This document shows, piece after piece, positions 23,255 through 35,761 of a DNA stretch of 64,000 bases. How positions within the stretch are numbered: position 1 is the stretch's first letter; each line of letters begins with the position of its first letter. The DNA is from Uranotaenia lowii (Eukaryota; Arthropoda; Insecta; Diptera; Culicidae). The position numbers were made by a program, and so were the translations under genes. The notes below the pieces were generated by a model. That model did no database searches, was not told the origin of the DNA, and worked only from the letters and a program-made list of their open reading frames with translations. The stretch covers positions 96,145,007 to 96,209,006 of the forward strand of contig NC_073691.1 in NCBI RefSeq assembly GCF_029784155.1. The letters run 5' to 3'.

Positions 23255-24453
23255 CAGTTGCGTTCAAAAAAGAATGAAATCGCTTGAAGCTGCGCACCCA
23301 CTTCCAACTTTGACAAGCTGCCATTTCTCTCTCGGTTGATATTTTTTCATGAAAATTTCACACAATCTAGTTCAACTACCCAACTAAAACTCCACAAAAT
23401 TTGAAGTCTTTTTAATGACGGGAAACAAAGTTACACATGTTCCCGTAAAAAAGGGAAATTTGGAGTTGCTTCACTAAATTTGCTGTATCTTTGACAATTT
23501 TCATTGAAAAATCTTGAAATTTTGTCAAAAGATGTGAAAATGTTTGATCTAATACCAGGCCAAGTTTCGTCAAAATCGATGAACGTGATCAAAAATGGTG
23601 CCGGGTTAAAAATGAGGTTCATTATCGCCCAGCAGACGATTTCATTCTTTTTTGGACGGATGTTTATATGGAAATCATCGTAATCCATGTATTCTTGGTA
23701 TTTTCTTTCACAAAACCTATATTTATCACACAAAATGTTATAAACTGCTAAAAGCTTCATTCGTTCTTTGTTTCGAAAGAGAAAATGTTTCAACAGAGTT
23801 CAAAATAAGAAGAACAGAGCTTCAGAAATGACCTGCTAATTATACCGATAAACAAATTTGATCCACAATTTAAGCGAATATTCTATTCGCTCTTGTGTTT
23901 CAATACCAGTTCTTTTGGAACAATTTCTGTTTCTAAACAAAGGAAGAATAAAGTTCCCATCAATTTACAACATTCTTTGTGATAAATTTTAGTTTTGAGA
24001 AAGAAAATACCAAGAATACATGGATTACGATGATTTCCATATAAACATCCGTCCAAAAAAGAATGAAATCGTCTGCTGGGCGATAATGAACCTCATTTTC
24101 AACCCGGCATCATTTTTGATCACGTTCATCGATTTTGACGATACTTGGCCTGGTATTAGATCAAACATTTTCACATCTTTTGACAAAATTTCAAGATTTT
24201 TCAATGAAAATTGTCAAAGATACAGCAAATTTAGTGAAGCAACTCCAAATTTCCCTTTTTTACGGGAACATGTGTAACTTTGTTTCCCGTCATTATCAAG
24301 ACTACAAATTTTGTGGAGTTTTAGTTGGGTAGTTGAACTAGATTGTGTGAAATTTTCATGAAAAAATATCAACCGAGAGAGAAATGGCAGCTTGTCAAAG
24401 ATGGAAGTGGGTGCGCAGCTTTACGTGATTTCATTCTTTTTTGAACGCAACTG
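23255..24453. mobile_element. Palindromic Tc1-like element with ~500-bp arms
   Basis: Starts CAGTTGCGTTCAAAAAAGAA and ends with its complement, flanked by TA (23253-23254 and 24454-24455). The left arm (23255 to about 23790) and right arm (about 23925-24453) are inverted copies. The outer ~430 bp are nearly identical and the inner ~90 bp are clearly diverged. Each arm also holds an internal, oppositely oriented copy of the terminal motif (GTCCAAAAAAGAATGAAATC) about 400 bp in. Both arms contain the same open frame (MDYDDFHINIRPKKNEIVCW onward, at 23431-23793 minus and 24020-24277 plus). The known differences between copies change amino acids, so I do not call it a gene. Confidence 0.88.
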
Positions 24454-26369
24454 TACATTAATTTGATTTTTTTATTGAAAACAAAAACAATAAATCTTTA
24501 ATGTGGCTCTCTCAAACCCTGAATTTATGAAAATTTGAAGTTTTTGGCTCTTTCGACTCGGAAGGTTGCCGACCACTGCACTAGACACTTTTTATTTTCC
24601 GTGTAGGCCCCCCCACTTATTGGATTTCACCTTTCGGCCATATTAATACTGAACTCATAATTTGTTCTTAAATATTTTCTTATTTTCTTTGACATCATGA
24701 GGTTCCGCAAATGAAACACGAAGCTGCAGAAGCTTTTCACTATCAATTTTATGTTGACACTAAGTTTCGTTGTAACCAGATTCTCCTCTAGAAAATTTGC
24801 GGTAACGCTCGACAGAATATCACATTTTTCGTATTTAATTTATTTTATTAGAGAGGCTTGCTTGGTAGATTCGCCTCTAATTTATCGAATGATTTCCATA
24901 TCGGCACACATTCGTTCGTGACGATTTTGCGAGACGCGCACGGGATAAACGAAAAAAAAGGACCACGCCGCTTGGGTGTTCACATGCAACGGTTTTTTTT
25001 TTTCAATATTCCATTTAAACATAGAATATGAAGAGATTTTATTAGTTTTACTTGATGATGATGAAATACGTTTATTTGAGAGGCTGCCAAGCGATTAAGC
25101 ACCCTTACTTAGATATTCTTGAACATGTTAGTTTTGAGCGCTTGAGCTTAATTGAGGATTTCAAACATTTAATTCAATAAATTAATTGTTTAACCACAGA
25201 GCATTGTGTAGGAAAAATTGCTTCCCAACCGTAATCAAGAATAGCTTTCCAGGACGGTGTGGTGTGAGATAAAACCACTGGCAGGCGATGTTGAACATCA
25301 AATGTGGAGAAATAACTACCATCTGTCGCCTGTGAGAGAATCAACCAATTAAAAGTTACCCAGATTTAGAATCATTTCTAGCCAGCGAAATAAATGCCAT
25401 TAACTGTTCCACAGTTGGAGGCCCAGGCACTCTTTCACACAAAATGGAACATATGTCTCCAGTTTCCCGACATCTACTATACTAGGTGGAGTGCCGTGAT
25501 ACCTTTTAAGTAAAACTTTAGTCAAAATGGCACTTGAAGAATGGGAAACTACGAGTCCAAGCGGAAATTTTCCAACAGCTCACTGCCGCCGCTGCTGGAG
25601 GGAATTTGGGGCTCATTAGCGGAGATATACCGAGATGCTGGTTGAATGGCGTTCAGGGTAAACTGTTGCTGGCAATTTTCAACAACTGGATCACGAAAAT
25701 GACGACGCCAGTCTAGTTCTTATGGCCTGAAACCTGAAAGAGTGGAAAGATGAAGAAAGCATCATCTTGTTGATGACGGCAAGAAGCAGCAGCATTACCG
25801 AACGGTGGCTTAAGTTTTTACTCAAATTATAAAGTATTTATCTTTCCACATGATGAACAAAGCACAACCGGGTTGGGTTGGATTGGTTGTGGGGCTCTTT
25901 GTCAAGATGGAAAGACAGACCGCCTCCTCATGTTCCTCGATTTGCTCTCGTTATAAAGAGATTTTGGCCTGAAATCCGATCCTCCGAGCCGAGATCCGGC
26001 GAGACGTGTTTGAATAAGCAGCTTGCAAATAATAATCAGTTAAGAATACTTTTTAATAACTTAAAAAGCAAATAAAGCACCACCATCATGCAGTTAGTCG
26101 AGCAGAGTGACAAGGAAGAAAAATGTTTTATTACGCTCGATATTATACTTCACGAACAAAAACTTCGCACGGCTAAAAATTATAGGATCGAGCTAGGATA
26201 TAGATAACCTTAACAGGTTTTTGTGTAATTCTATGGTTTGTTACGTGAAAGAACGTGAAGATAAATGTTCCTTCTATAGTCATGAAAAAGTGTTTATCCC
26301 TGAAAACAATCAAGCTTCAGGCTAATTTTTCAAAGCTTTCATTGTCAATAATGCCACGAGAAAAAAAAC
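24454..26369. other. Unassigned intronic DNA
   Basis: No repeat or coding region was recognised. A 60-codon frame at 25534-25716 (+) has no supporting signal. Confidence 0.4.
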
Positions 26370-26667
26370 CCGATTTAATACACTTGACAGTGGATTGTAG
26401 CCTTTCTTAGAGTCTTTAAATAATATTTGGATACACATGACGCAAAGTAATAAATAAATGATAGATTTATAAATTCTGAATTATGATTAAAGTATTTCGA
26501 ACGTAGTAATCTCCTAAATAAATTTAAGAAATTAAGATTCAAAATTGTTTATAGGATAAAAATATTTTGAAATAATTATAATTTGTACATAAATAACATA
26601 ATTTTAAACTAATTGAAATTTTTTGAATGATTGAATTCTGGAATATCTTGTATGATCCCGTTTCTAT
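26370..26667 (+). repeat. Repeat Z, copy 1
   Basis: Shares TACACTTGACAGTGGATTGT and the following ~80 bp with 62637 onward. It also shares the distal GGAATATCTTGTATGATCCC with the other copy's GGAATATCCTGTATGCTCCC. It is shorter than copy 2, by about 130 bp internally. Class unknown. Confidence 0.6.
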
Positions 26668-26924
26668 GACATTATGATCTTATATCTATAAAATAGAAGA
26701 GGTCTAAAAATAAGGAATATTATTTTTAAAAAAGATGCCTAACCATGTGTTTCAAATAATTCAACCTCTTAAGTGAAGGAAGCGAAAAAATATTTGAGTA
26801 AAATTACAACTGCTTGAGTAAAATACGATGCTTCAGCGTAGGTTACAATAATCTATCGAATTAACAATAGATATTAAACATTTTGACAACTTTGAAATGT
26901 CAATATTTTCAATTTTCGATTTTA

Positions 26925-27370
26925 TCGTTTTGTCAATTATGTCAATTTTGTCAATTCTGTCAATTTTATCATTTTTGTCAATTTTGTTAATTTTGTCAAT
27001 TTTGTAAATTTAGGCAATTTTGTATTTTTTTTTCAATTTTGTCAATTTTGTCATTTTTGATAGTTTTGTCAATTTTGTCAATAATCTAAATTTGGACAAT
27101 TTTGCAATTTGGTCAATTTTGCAATTTTGTCAACATAGATTTATTTTTTTCATTTTTGACGTATAGTTAATTTAGTCAAATTTGTCAATTGTTTCCAATT
27201 TTGTAAATTTTGTCAATTTGGCCGATATGGGCGATTTGGACTTTTCTCAATTTAGTTATTTTTGTCAATTTTGTCTATTTTTCTATTTTGTCATTTTTGT
27301 CAACTTTTTTCAATGTTATTCAATTTCGACATTTTTTTTCAGTTCGATCAATTAAGTCAATTTTGTAATT
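26925..27370. repeat. Decayed 9-bp array B1, (CAATTTTGT)n
   Basis: Units of TCAATTTTG separated by substitutions and indels. This is a one-base variant of the 9-mer in arrays A and C, much more decayed. Confidence 0.75.
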
Positions 27371-28089
27371 TTTTTTCGATTATGGCAGTATTAAATTTTA
27401 ACAGAAGTACTATGAATTGGAAGTTATAAAATTATAGACAAATAGATTAATAAGAGTTATGATGATGAAATTACAGAATTGCACTGATTGATCTCTGGAA
27501 ATGCTGAAAAACGATTATATTTTATTTAGTTTATTTATAGGAAAAAAACATTTGGAACGGTAAGTGGAATTGAATAATGCAAAAACTTATACTCGACAAT
27601 ATTTAAAATATTTATTTTTGATTTTTGTCTTTAACTTGTCAGGATACATGCTACTACTAGGTGAGTTGATCTCAGTATCACATAATTTTTTTTCCAATAA
27701 AATTGTATTTTCCCTACCCAGCATGAGCGCAGCAGTGGTATCGAGTTTTTTCGAAAGGGCGTACGGCTAAATGTTAACAAATCGAATTTTTAGCTGGGTG
27801 AAAAAGTACCGTTTGAAGACCTATATTTTAAACCTAATTACTTTCAACGCGATTTTCTCGAAACAGCTTTCGCCCTTTACTAAAATTAATCAACATAGAA
27901 ATCAAATTTTTTAGCATACATTTAAGGGGCATTCTTACTAGTATACATTTAAGGGGCAATTGGGTTGAGCTAGTACCCAAGAAATTTTATGTTTGGCTTG
28001 CAAAAAAAGTGATCTGTGATTCAAACAGCAATATCACTGCTATCGAGCGCACACATAATATTTTAATGCATTTTGATTATATTATTGAT
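27371..28089. other. Unassigned spacer with duplicated flank
   Basis: 27541-27600 (from AAACATTTGGAA through AATGCAAAAACTTATACTCG to ACAAT) recurs at 28479-28531 after array B2. A short tandem duplication, TACATTTAAGGGGCA, occurs at 27917 and 27943. Confidence 0.6.
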
Positions 28090-28455
28090 TTACATTTTGC
28101 ATTTTTGTCATTTCTGTCATTTTTATCATTTTTGGCAATTTTTTTCAATTTTGTTATTCTTTGTCATTTTTTGTCAATTTTGCCAATTCTGTATAATCAT
28201 TTTTTTCAATTTTCTGTTTCATCAATTTTGACAATATGTTTTGTCAATATTATCAATATTGTCAATTTTGCGAAATTGTCAATTTTGTTTATTCAATTTT
28301 GTAAATGTGGCCAAAATGGTCAATTTGGACAGTTTTTTTCTGTTTCGTCAATTTGACCTATATGTTCTGTCAATTTGGTCAATTGTTTCAACTATCTTAA
28401 TTTTTTCAATATGCCAATTTTTCAATTTTGTCCATTTTGTCAATTTATTTCTATT
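28090..28455. repeat. Decayed 9-bp array B2
   Basis: Mixed CATTTTTGT and CAATTTTGT units with heavy decay, followed by the same flank as array B1. This suggests a duplication of array plus flank about 940 bp apart. Confidence 0.7.
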
Positions 28456-28572
28456 TGTCTTTGAGGAATGAGTGAAAGAACATTTGGAATTGCAAGTGTA
28501 TCTGAATAATGCAAAAACTTATACTCGACAATTTTTTTTTATTTTTGATAATTGTTTTCATATTTGATATTT

Positions 28573-29284
28573 GATATTTTGATATTTTGATATTTTGATA
28601 TTTTGATATTTTGATATTTTGATATTTTGATATTTTGATATTTTGATATTTTGATATTTTGATATTTTGATATTTTGATATTTTGATATTTTGATATTTT
28701 GATATTTTGATATTTTGATATTTTGATATTTTGATATTTTGATATTTTGATATTTTGATATTTTGATATTTTGATATTTTGATATTTTGATATTTTGATA
28801 TTTTGATATTTTGATATTTTGATATTTTGATATTTTGATATTTTGATATTTTGATATTTTGATATTTTGATATTTTGATATTTTGATATTTTGATATTTT
28901 GATATTTTGATATTTTGATATTTTGATATTTTGATATTTTGATATTTTGATATTTTGATATTTTGATATTTTGATATTTTGATATTTTGATATTTTGATA
29001 TTTTGATATTTTGATATTTTGATATTTTGATATTTTGATATTTTGATATTTTGATATTTTGATATTTTGATATTTTGATATTTTGATATTTTGATATTTT
29101 GATATTTTGATATTTTGATATTTTGATATTTTGATATTTTGATATTTTGATATTTTGATATTTTGATATTTTGATATTTTGATATTTTGATATTTTGATA
29201 TTTTGATATTTTGATATTTTGATATTTTGATATTTTGATATTTTGATATTTTGATATTTTGATATTTTGATATTTTGATATTTT
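28573..29284. repeat. 8-bp satellite, 89 perfect copies of GATATTTT
   Basis: 712 bp of GATATTTT in strict phase with no visible substitution or indel. It is preceded by a few irregular units (GATATTT) from 28561. Perfection over 89 units implies recent expansion or assembly-level collapse or extension. Confidence 0.97.
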
Positions 29285-30622
29285 TTTCTTAAAGCTTCAC
29301 TAGTAAGCGTTTGAAAGAAAGCTTCTGGGCCAGATTTATGAACGGAAACAAATTCGTTGCATATTCAAAGGCGATTTTTTTCCACATCACGAGCATTGAG
29401 ATGCTGATTATTTGGTTGGTTTCTTTGTTTCTTTGAACGTATGATTCGGAAGATACACACCAACTCAACTTCTCTCATGCCGATCGGCATGACCACGAAC
29501 GACATAAACAAGAGCGACATGAGAGGAATTGAGGTGGTGTGCTTTGTGCCTGCACGCGTCCTTTACATCGTATTCTCCTTCACATAGCTATATAGAATAT
29601 AGAGTTGGGCGAAGCATCGAAGTAACCATCGCTATCGTTCCATGCGATGTGGGAGTCTATTCGCACTCTATGTCATCAATAAAATCGGGGATGTACCCCT
29701 TGGACTAAAATCCATACAAACCATGTTATGAAACGGTGATTCGGCTCCATTTTTGGAAAACTGGTTGGGTTATATACTGAATTTGGTGATTTGGTGATTT
29801 TGGTGGAAGCCAAATTAAATGTATTGAATGGAGTTTCGAATCCAAATATTTTCAACTGGTTCGGTATAAACTGAATCAGAAAAAATGAAAAGCTTTCCCC
29901 TTCCTCCTACACAGTTTTCCGTCAGAAATCTGTGTGGGAGTGAAAGCTGTAAGTTTCTCCTTTCGTGTCTATGACGTCATGTATAATTTGACGTCGTATT
30001 TACGATAATCTTTATTAGTGATTGCTGGATTTCAACTGCAATCAAATGAACATGTTTTTTGGAGTGATCATTTCATAATAATTTGTATAAATTTTTTTTT
30101 TCAAACTATTTGGTTTTTTTCATTCTTTTATAGATTGAAGAGTGAAAAAACCAATTAGATAAAAATCATTTTTATTCTCCTGCCCAGTTTTACAAAAACA
30201 TGAAGACCAAAGTTTTAAAAAAATCACACAAATACACAGACATCGTCTAAACTCGTCGAGATGATTCGATAGTTACCTATAAAGGTATATCTAAGACCCA
30301 TAATTAATTATCTCTCAAATCGACCGATAACTAAACCTTTCTGAAAGAAAGGCAAAAACTATCCAAAGGAATTGATTTTTCATGAAAAGTAATAACATGT
30401 GTCTTCTTATAAAGAAATTTCAGGGAATTCCATATGATTTGGAGTATTGTTGAAAATTATTAGTATTGCAGTTCTTTACAGAACCAAATTTCTAACTAAA
30501 ATTTATAACTAGAATCCGATTTGAACCGCAAAATTTAATCTGTTACAGGACTAATTTTTAGATTTTTTTTAAAGTTGAAGACATTCTAAAAAAACTTACT
30601 TTAAGTAATCAAATAAGCAAAA
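29285..30622. other. Unassigned intronic DNA
   Basis: No coding or repeat family was recognised. A perfect 16-bp palindrome, CATGCCGATCGGCATG, lies at 29476-29491. Confidence 0.4.
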
Positions 30623-31080
30623 TAAAGCTGGCCAGACTACCCGGACTTGCCCGGATATTAAATTTAAAAAAATGGAAGGACCCGGTTGCCCAACTTTGCT
30701 GAAAAAAATGCTGGTTTTGTCCGAATTCATTCACATTTTTGGTTTTTTGAAAAATCAAATAAAAAATTCAAATTGCTTTTTTCGCTCAAAAATGAAAATT
30801 TTCAAGCGAAATTTATTAAAATAAACATTAACGATTTTTTGGGAACCTGAATTACAGTTCAAAATCTGGTTACGATTTCCGGTGAAAATTCATGATTCAA
30901 ATGTTTTTCTTCTTGATTTTTGTTGAATAATTCTTGGATTATTGTCAAATTTTCATGGATATTGCCAGGGATTTGGTTTGAAATTGTAGGAATAGATTGC
31001 CCGAATTTCGCTAGGTTTTAAATAAAATAGTCCAGATTTACCCGGCCCGGATACTCGCGGGAGAACTTTTGGCAATCTTC
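30623..31080. mobile_element. CCCGG-rich MITE, copy 1
   Basis: 458 bp with ends TAAAGCTGGCCAGAC and the complement-like GGCAATCTT. It contains CCCGGACTTGCCCGGATA near the left and ACCCGGCCCGGATACTCG near the right. It resembles the elements at 47571-48031 (461 bp) and 52964-53460. The target duplication is not clear here. Confidence 0.65.
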
Positions 31081-32889
31081 ACCAGATTTTGATGAAAATT
31101 TCAAGATGAACGTAAGTTTTGTATTTTGTTACTAAAAGATTCTTAATACAAATATTAATCATCATTCGAAAGATTTTAGGATGTATTTTCAAAAGTTCCT
31201 ATTTAACACGAAAAACTATATATGCAAAAGAACTAAAAATGCATATACAAATAGTATTAAAAAATAATATTAATATTCAAGCATTGTTTGGGAAAAATGT
31301 CATAGAAAAAATAGGTTACAAAAAAACCCCTTCCTCCTAGTCAGTTATTCCTACGGCTCTGCTTCTGCTTGAAGAGGGACTTTGGTAAGTTTCATTTATT
31401 GGCCCAATTAATTTTACAATTAATCTCCGTAAGATCTGGATCAGAATCCCTATAATAACTCTTCATTATAAGGATAGTTTCTAAGCCATCCTATAGAACC
31501 GATAGTTGGAATACGAAGAGGCTTATTTGATCGCTTTTTAGAGATAATTATGATTAGGTTTCTAAAGTAAAAACTTTTATGACCGAAACTCGTTCCGGAA
31601 TTTCCGGTTGAACCCGTTCAGTGTGCCGTAAGGTTACGCCGTAAGGCAACGTCCAATAAAACAAAAACTTTTTAAAAGCCAGAAAAAAAATTCTAGTAAT
31701 CGAATGCAGAGACAGCATTCGATCTGCTGCTCATGATTAATCAAACAGTTTAGTACACGAGCTTTATGACAGAGGACAACATCATTTGTGTATCGAGAGC
31801 AGCATCAAATATCACACACATAAAACAACCAGAATGCAAACGGGAAACGCCAGTTGTGCAAACATTTCGTACGTAGATGACTCCCCAACCCCATCCGGCC
31901 GGATGGGACGGAATCCCGCTTCTCCCTTTCTCTGACGGTCCCCTTAGAAAACACAATGGCAAGTCGAGTCGTCGGCAAGGAAGCACCCGAACAAGGTCCC
32001 CGGCTCGTTTTACCAATTATCGCATATGTGTGTACTCATACGCCTCGATACCTATAAAACAATTGCTGGGAGAAGGAAACTTGGCACATGTGAATGTGAT
32101 TATTTAAGCTTTGCTCTCCTGGCTGGCCATATTTCAGTCTCGGTATCGGTTGGAGTATAGCTCTTAGCAGCATCCTCCTGTCTCCTTCTTGTTCCGTTCT
32201 GTTCTGCTCCGTTCGCCGGAAACTGTGCGGAGATGAAGAAACATACACATAATCTGCTTGTTTTCTTAATCAGAAACGGAAGCAATAATAAACAAACCAA
32301 CTCGACTTGGCTCGACTTTGAGCCATCTAACTATACGTTTGTAGTCCTCCTAAGTAGGTACAGGACATTGGAGCATTCCATTCGTCGTGGACAGAAGAAG
32401 GACATAAGGATGCTAAATAGAGAGAAACAAGTGCACGAACACATGTGGAGGTGATTTTATCAGTGGTCTACAGAGGCCAGTCTTGATGTAGGATCCTATC
32501 GGGTCATGAAACTACGTTGGACTAAGTCCAGAAGAGGATTTGTGAGATGCATGCCATCTGCCCATTATAAGCTTCTGAGGAGAGACAAACGGTACTGTTG
32601 GGGTTTTCTGTGATGATAAATTCTATTTAACGCAGATCTACGATACTCACTCACAGAAGCATTTCTAAATTTTATTATTTAATCACCGTTTAAAGCAATA
32701 AATCGAATTTGTAGTCAAAATGCTGACGACCACGTGTCTTAAGTTGACAAATTGCTGTGCTAAGATTTCACTCCTAGGATTTATAAGAGTGTCAAAATGG
32801 AAGTTTTGAATTTTATTTTTGCCAATTTAAGTTTACTAAAAACTCTAGCTAGTAATATATTTTTTTGTTATAAATTTCAGTACCGTCTA
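31081..32889. other. Unassigned intronic DNA
   Basis: 31750-32250 is less AT-rich with overlapping short frames on both strands, none of a known family. Nothing else was recognised. Confidence 0.4.
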
Positions 32890-32895
32890 TCTATA

Positions 32896-34001
32896 ATACA
32901 GCATCGACATCCCCTGAACATCTGGATAGTGCGGTCAAGAACATTGCGCCACTGGGCTTCTCTATAAACAACATTGTGGTTGAGGATGCGGTCATCTCAA
33001 AAATTCTTTCTCTACGGGTCAGGACGGAATACCTGCTACTTTTATTAAACGTTTCATGTCTGTTTGGCTGACTCCTGTTAGGCTTACTTTCAAGCTTTGC
33101 TTGACAGAGCCATCTTCCCCTCACTATGGAAGGAGGCTTACATGTTTCCGGTGTATAAAAAAGGTAACAGGAGAGATGTCAACAACTACCGGGGAATCTC
33201 GGCATTATGCGCAGTAGCCAAACTATTCGAATTGGTGGTCTTGGATCCGATTTTCTTGTCCTGGAGAAAATTTTTTCCGACGATCAACACGGATTCTTGC
33301 CCAAGCGCTCCACGACAACTAACCTTCTGATGTTTACTTCTTACGTGCATGAAAGTTTTGCTGCGAAGTCTCAAGCCGACGCAATTTACACCGATTTACA
33401 CCAAAGCTCGAACGACTGGGTTTCTGTGGAACACTTCTTGACTGGTTCCGGAGCTACTTATCGAGGATTCTTATTTCGAGTGTCCAAGGACTTCAAGGAT
33501 GTGTATTGCCTGAAAAGTTTTTATTGCAGTATTGTTCGCTCTATCCTTGAATATGCATCAGCTGTTTGGTGTCCCTACTACCAGAATGGGGCCGGACGGA
33601 TCGAGGCTATACAGCGGCGCTTCTTGCGATTCGCCCTTAGACACTTGCCTTGGCAAGACCCGTTTCGCTTGCTAAGCTATGAACATCGATGCCGTCTCAT
33701 AGACATAGACACTCTTCAAGCCCGCAGAAACGCAACACGAGCTTCCTTCGTTGCCGATCTCTTGACATCGCGAATTGACTGCCCCACGCTCCTAGAAGCC
33801 ATTCCTCTAAGTGTGCGACCCCGTGGACTTAGAAATCAAGATCTTCGATTGTATGTTCCCTTTCGTTCGAACAATTATGGAGCTAATAGCGCTATCATCG
33901 GTGTAATGAAAACATTCAACCGTTTTTCTGAGCACTTCGATTTTGACGTTTCGAGAGATGTTTTCCGTACTAAAGTTTTAAGTGTATTGAGAACCCTGTA
34001 A
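32896..34001 (+). pseudogene. Jockey-like non-LTR reverse transcriptase relic
   Basis: Coding pieces in order: TSPEHLDSAVKNIAPLGFSI (32903 onward); after a frameshift GQDGIPATFIKRFMSVWLTP; then LFPSLWKEAY-like and PVYKKGNRRDVNNYRGISAL (RT fingers); then SDDQHGFLPKRSTTTNLLMF. The sequence next jumps to the region after the RT core: SKDFKDVYCLKSFYCSIVRS, then ILEYASAVWCPYYQNGAGRI, then the domain ending VFRTKVLSVLRTL-stop. The palm with motifs A and C (FxDxxKAFD, YADD) is deleted, so the enzyme is dead. A 3' UTR with AATAAA-like signals follows. It is related to the 14420 copy by its EAIQRRFxRxALRxLPW block. Confidence 0.85.
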
Positions 34002-34350
34002 TTAGACTTAGTACTCTTTTTATATTAATTTTAGGTCATCATTTGGACCAATATGTGTTCCGTTGATTTGTAATAAATGAGTTCTTAATAAATATATGGT
34101 TATGTACTCAAATTGTATCTTGGTTACAAGTTCATGCTAAACCCTTGAATGCATGAAAAATAGCACCTACTAAAATAATATATTACTAACATATTAATAC
34201 ATTAATATTTTCTAGGAAACCATATGTACCTAAAATAAATGTATGTAGGTTATCTACCATGGGTGCACGGATTCACCGCAGTTTCTGCCTAAGTATTTGC
34301 TCACATGCATGCTTAGATTATTAAGTTCGGCAAATCTCCAATGCAGCGCG

Positions 34351-35442
34351 CCACCATGGTTGATAAAAATCAATGGTTTTTTTAAAAAACCAAAAAAATC
34401 AGATTTTTTCGATTTAAATCAGATGTTTTTGATTTAAATAAGATTTTTTTTTATTTAAATAGGATTTGTTCTATAAATTGCTTTTGAGGAAAATATTTTA
34501 GCATCTGAAGGTTCTTCTATCATGTGATAAAGCTGAGTTGTTAAACTCAGCTTTATAAAGGCTGTATAGGTGTAACATTCATGATTCATGATTTTCAACA
34601 TTCATCAAAGACCAATGCTGTTCAAACTAAATCCACTCGAAACGATTGACGATTGTCTTGGAAAATTTAGTTAAATTCCTTCCTAAGTTTACTCCTTTGT
34701 AATGCGTGTTTTCCACTGTCCCCGTCTAATTTTATAGTTTGAATACAATTTTTTAGTGCTTTTTAAATTAAAATGTTTAATTTCATTAACAAATGAGCAA
34801 TTCCTTTGCCGAATAAAAATATTATCGAAATTTATAAATGGACTACGAGTTAGAATTTAGCACTTAATCAGCCTTCTTTATCTCTTGGTTCAGAGAAATC
34901 AAAATATCGAACAAATAGAATAAATTCTAATTCATAACTTTTAAAAACGTTGAGTGTTCAAATTAAAGCAAAAACATGAAAAATCGGATAATTTGATTAA
35001 ACAAAGAAAAGAAAATTGAATCAGTTCTTTCAGATTGATTGAAAGAAATGAACAAAAATTACTTTGAGCATATTTGAGCGGACATTGTTTGCCAATGCCA
35101 ACTTCATATCAAAATAGTTTTTTTTTGTATTAAATTTGAGTAATATTTATGAAGTACGTCCACGTGGACATGATCCAAACTCCAACCCCCTTCTACGTAG
35201 ACAAGCATTCGGCATTCTCGTCAATCACAACTTTCGGAATATCACAAGGAGCAAGAAAAAAAACAATTCTTAATTCTAGAGGGGATGCTTCGATGCTTAA
35301 AACCGTGGAAAAATGAAAAAAAAAACTATTCTATACTATTTCACTGAGAAATTTGATTTAAATCACTGATCAAAATCAAGTGATTTAAATCGTGATTTTA
35401 ATCATGATTTAAATCACTTTTATTTAAATCAAATCCACCCTG
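34351..35442. mobile_element. GATTTAAATC-ended inverted-repeat element
   Basis: The left end has repeated GATTTAAATCAGA and GATTTAAATAAGA. The right end (35350-35442) has GATTTAAATCACT, CATGATTTAAATCACTTT and then AAATCCACCCTG. Termini made of repeated, self-complementary GATTTAAATC blocks recur in non-autonomous DNA transposons of several animals. The centre is non-coding. The left terminus is decayed and the target duplication is not visible. Confidence 0.55.
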
Positions 35443-35644
35443 CACCATACCCAGACCCCATGGCTTCGTATGAACTTGTTATGGAGTGAACGTATAGCGT
35501 TTCTTTATGTAGGTTTATTTTGGAAGAACGGGTCAATCAGGTGGGCTAGTTTACTTACAGGTATTCCGGCATCTGTGTATATACCTGGCCAGCTGGCGAC
35601 TGATTTATCATTCTTATTTTCTAGTCAATTATAAGAGGAAACAC

Positions 35645-35761
35645 ATCTTACCTGTCGGCCACTTATGGGATTCGAACCCAAAAGTTTTCTAGCCGATACC
35701 GGGAATCGAACCTAGTACGCCAGACATACCAAAACCAGCCTGTCTGCTAGACCACATCGGC
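35645..35761 (-). mobile_element. tRNA-derived SINE (candidate)
   Basis: The minus strand from 35761 reads GCCGATG, an A-box-like TGGTCTAGCAGAC, a B box GGTTCGATTCC and the closing TATCGGC at 35692, giving a 7-bp acceptor-like stem (one G-T pair) over 70 nt. A second B-box hairpin, GGGTTCGAATCCC, lies at 35668-35680. The internal pol III promoter boxes would drive transcription toward lower coordinates. The doubled B box and adjacent non-tRNA body favour a SINE over a functional tRNA. Confidence 0.6.

Noticed and set aside
23431..24277. Two divergent frames encoding the same ~85-residue sequence in the palindromic element
   Set aside because: Their similarity follows from the inverted arms; the differences between arms change residues and there is no known domain.
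35692..35761. Functional tRNA gene
   Set aside because: The D and T arms are irregular and a second B box follows, which fits a tRNA-derived SINE better.
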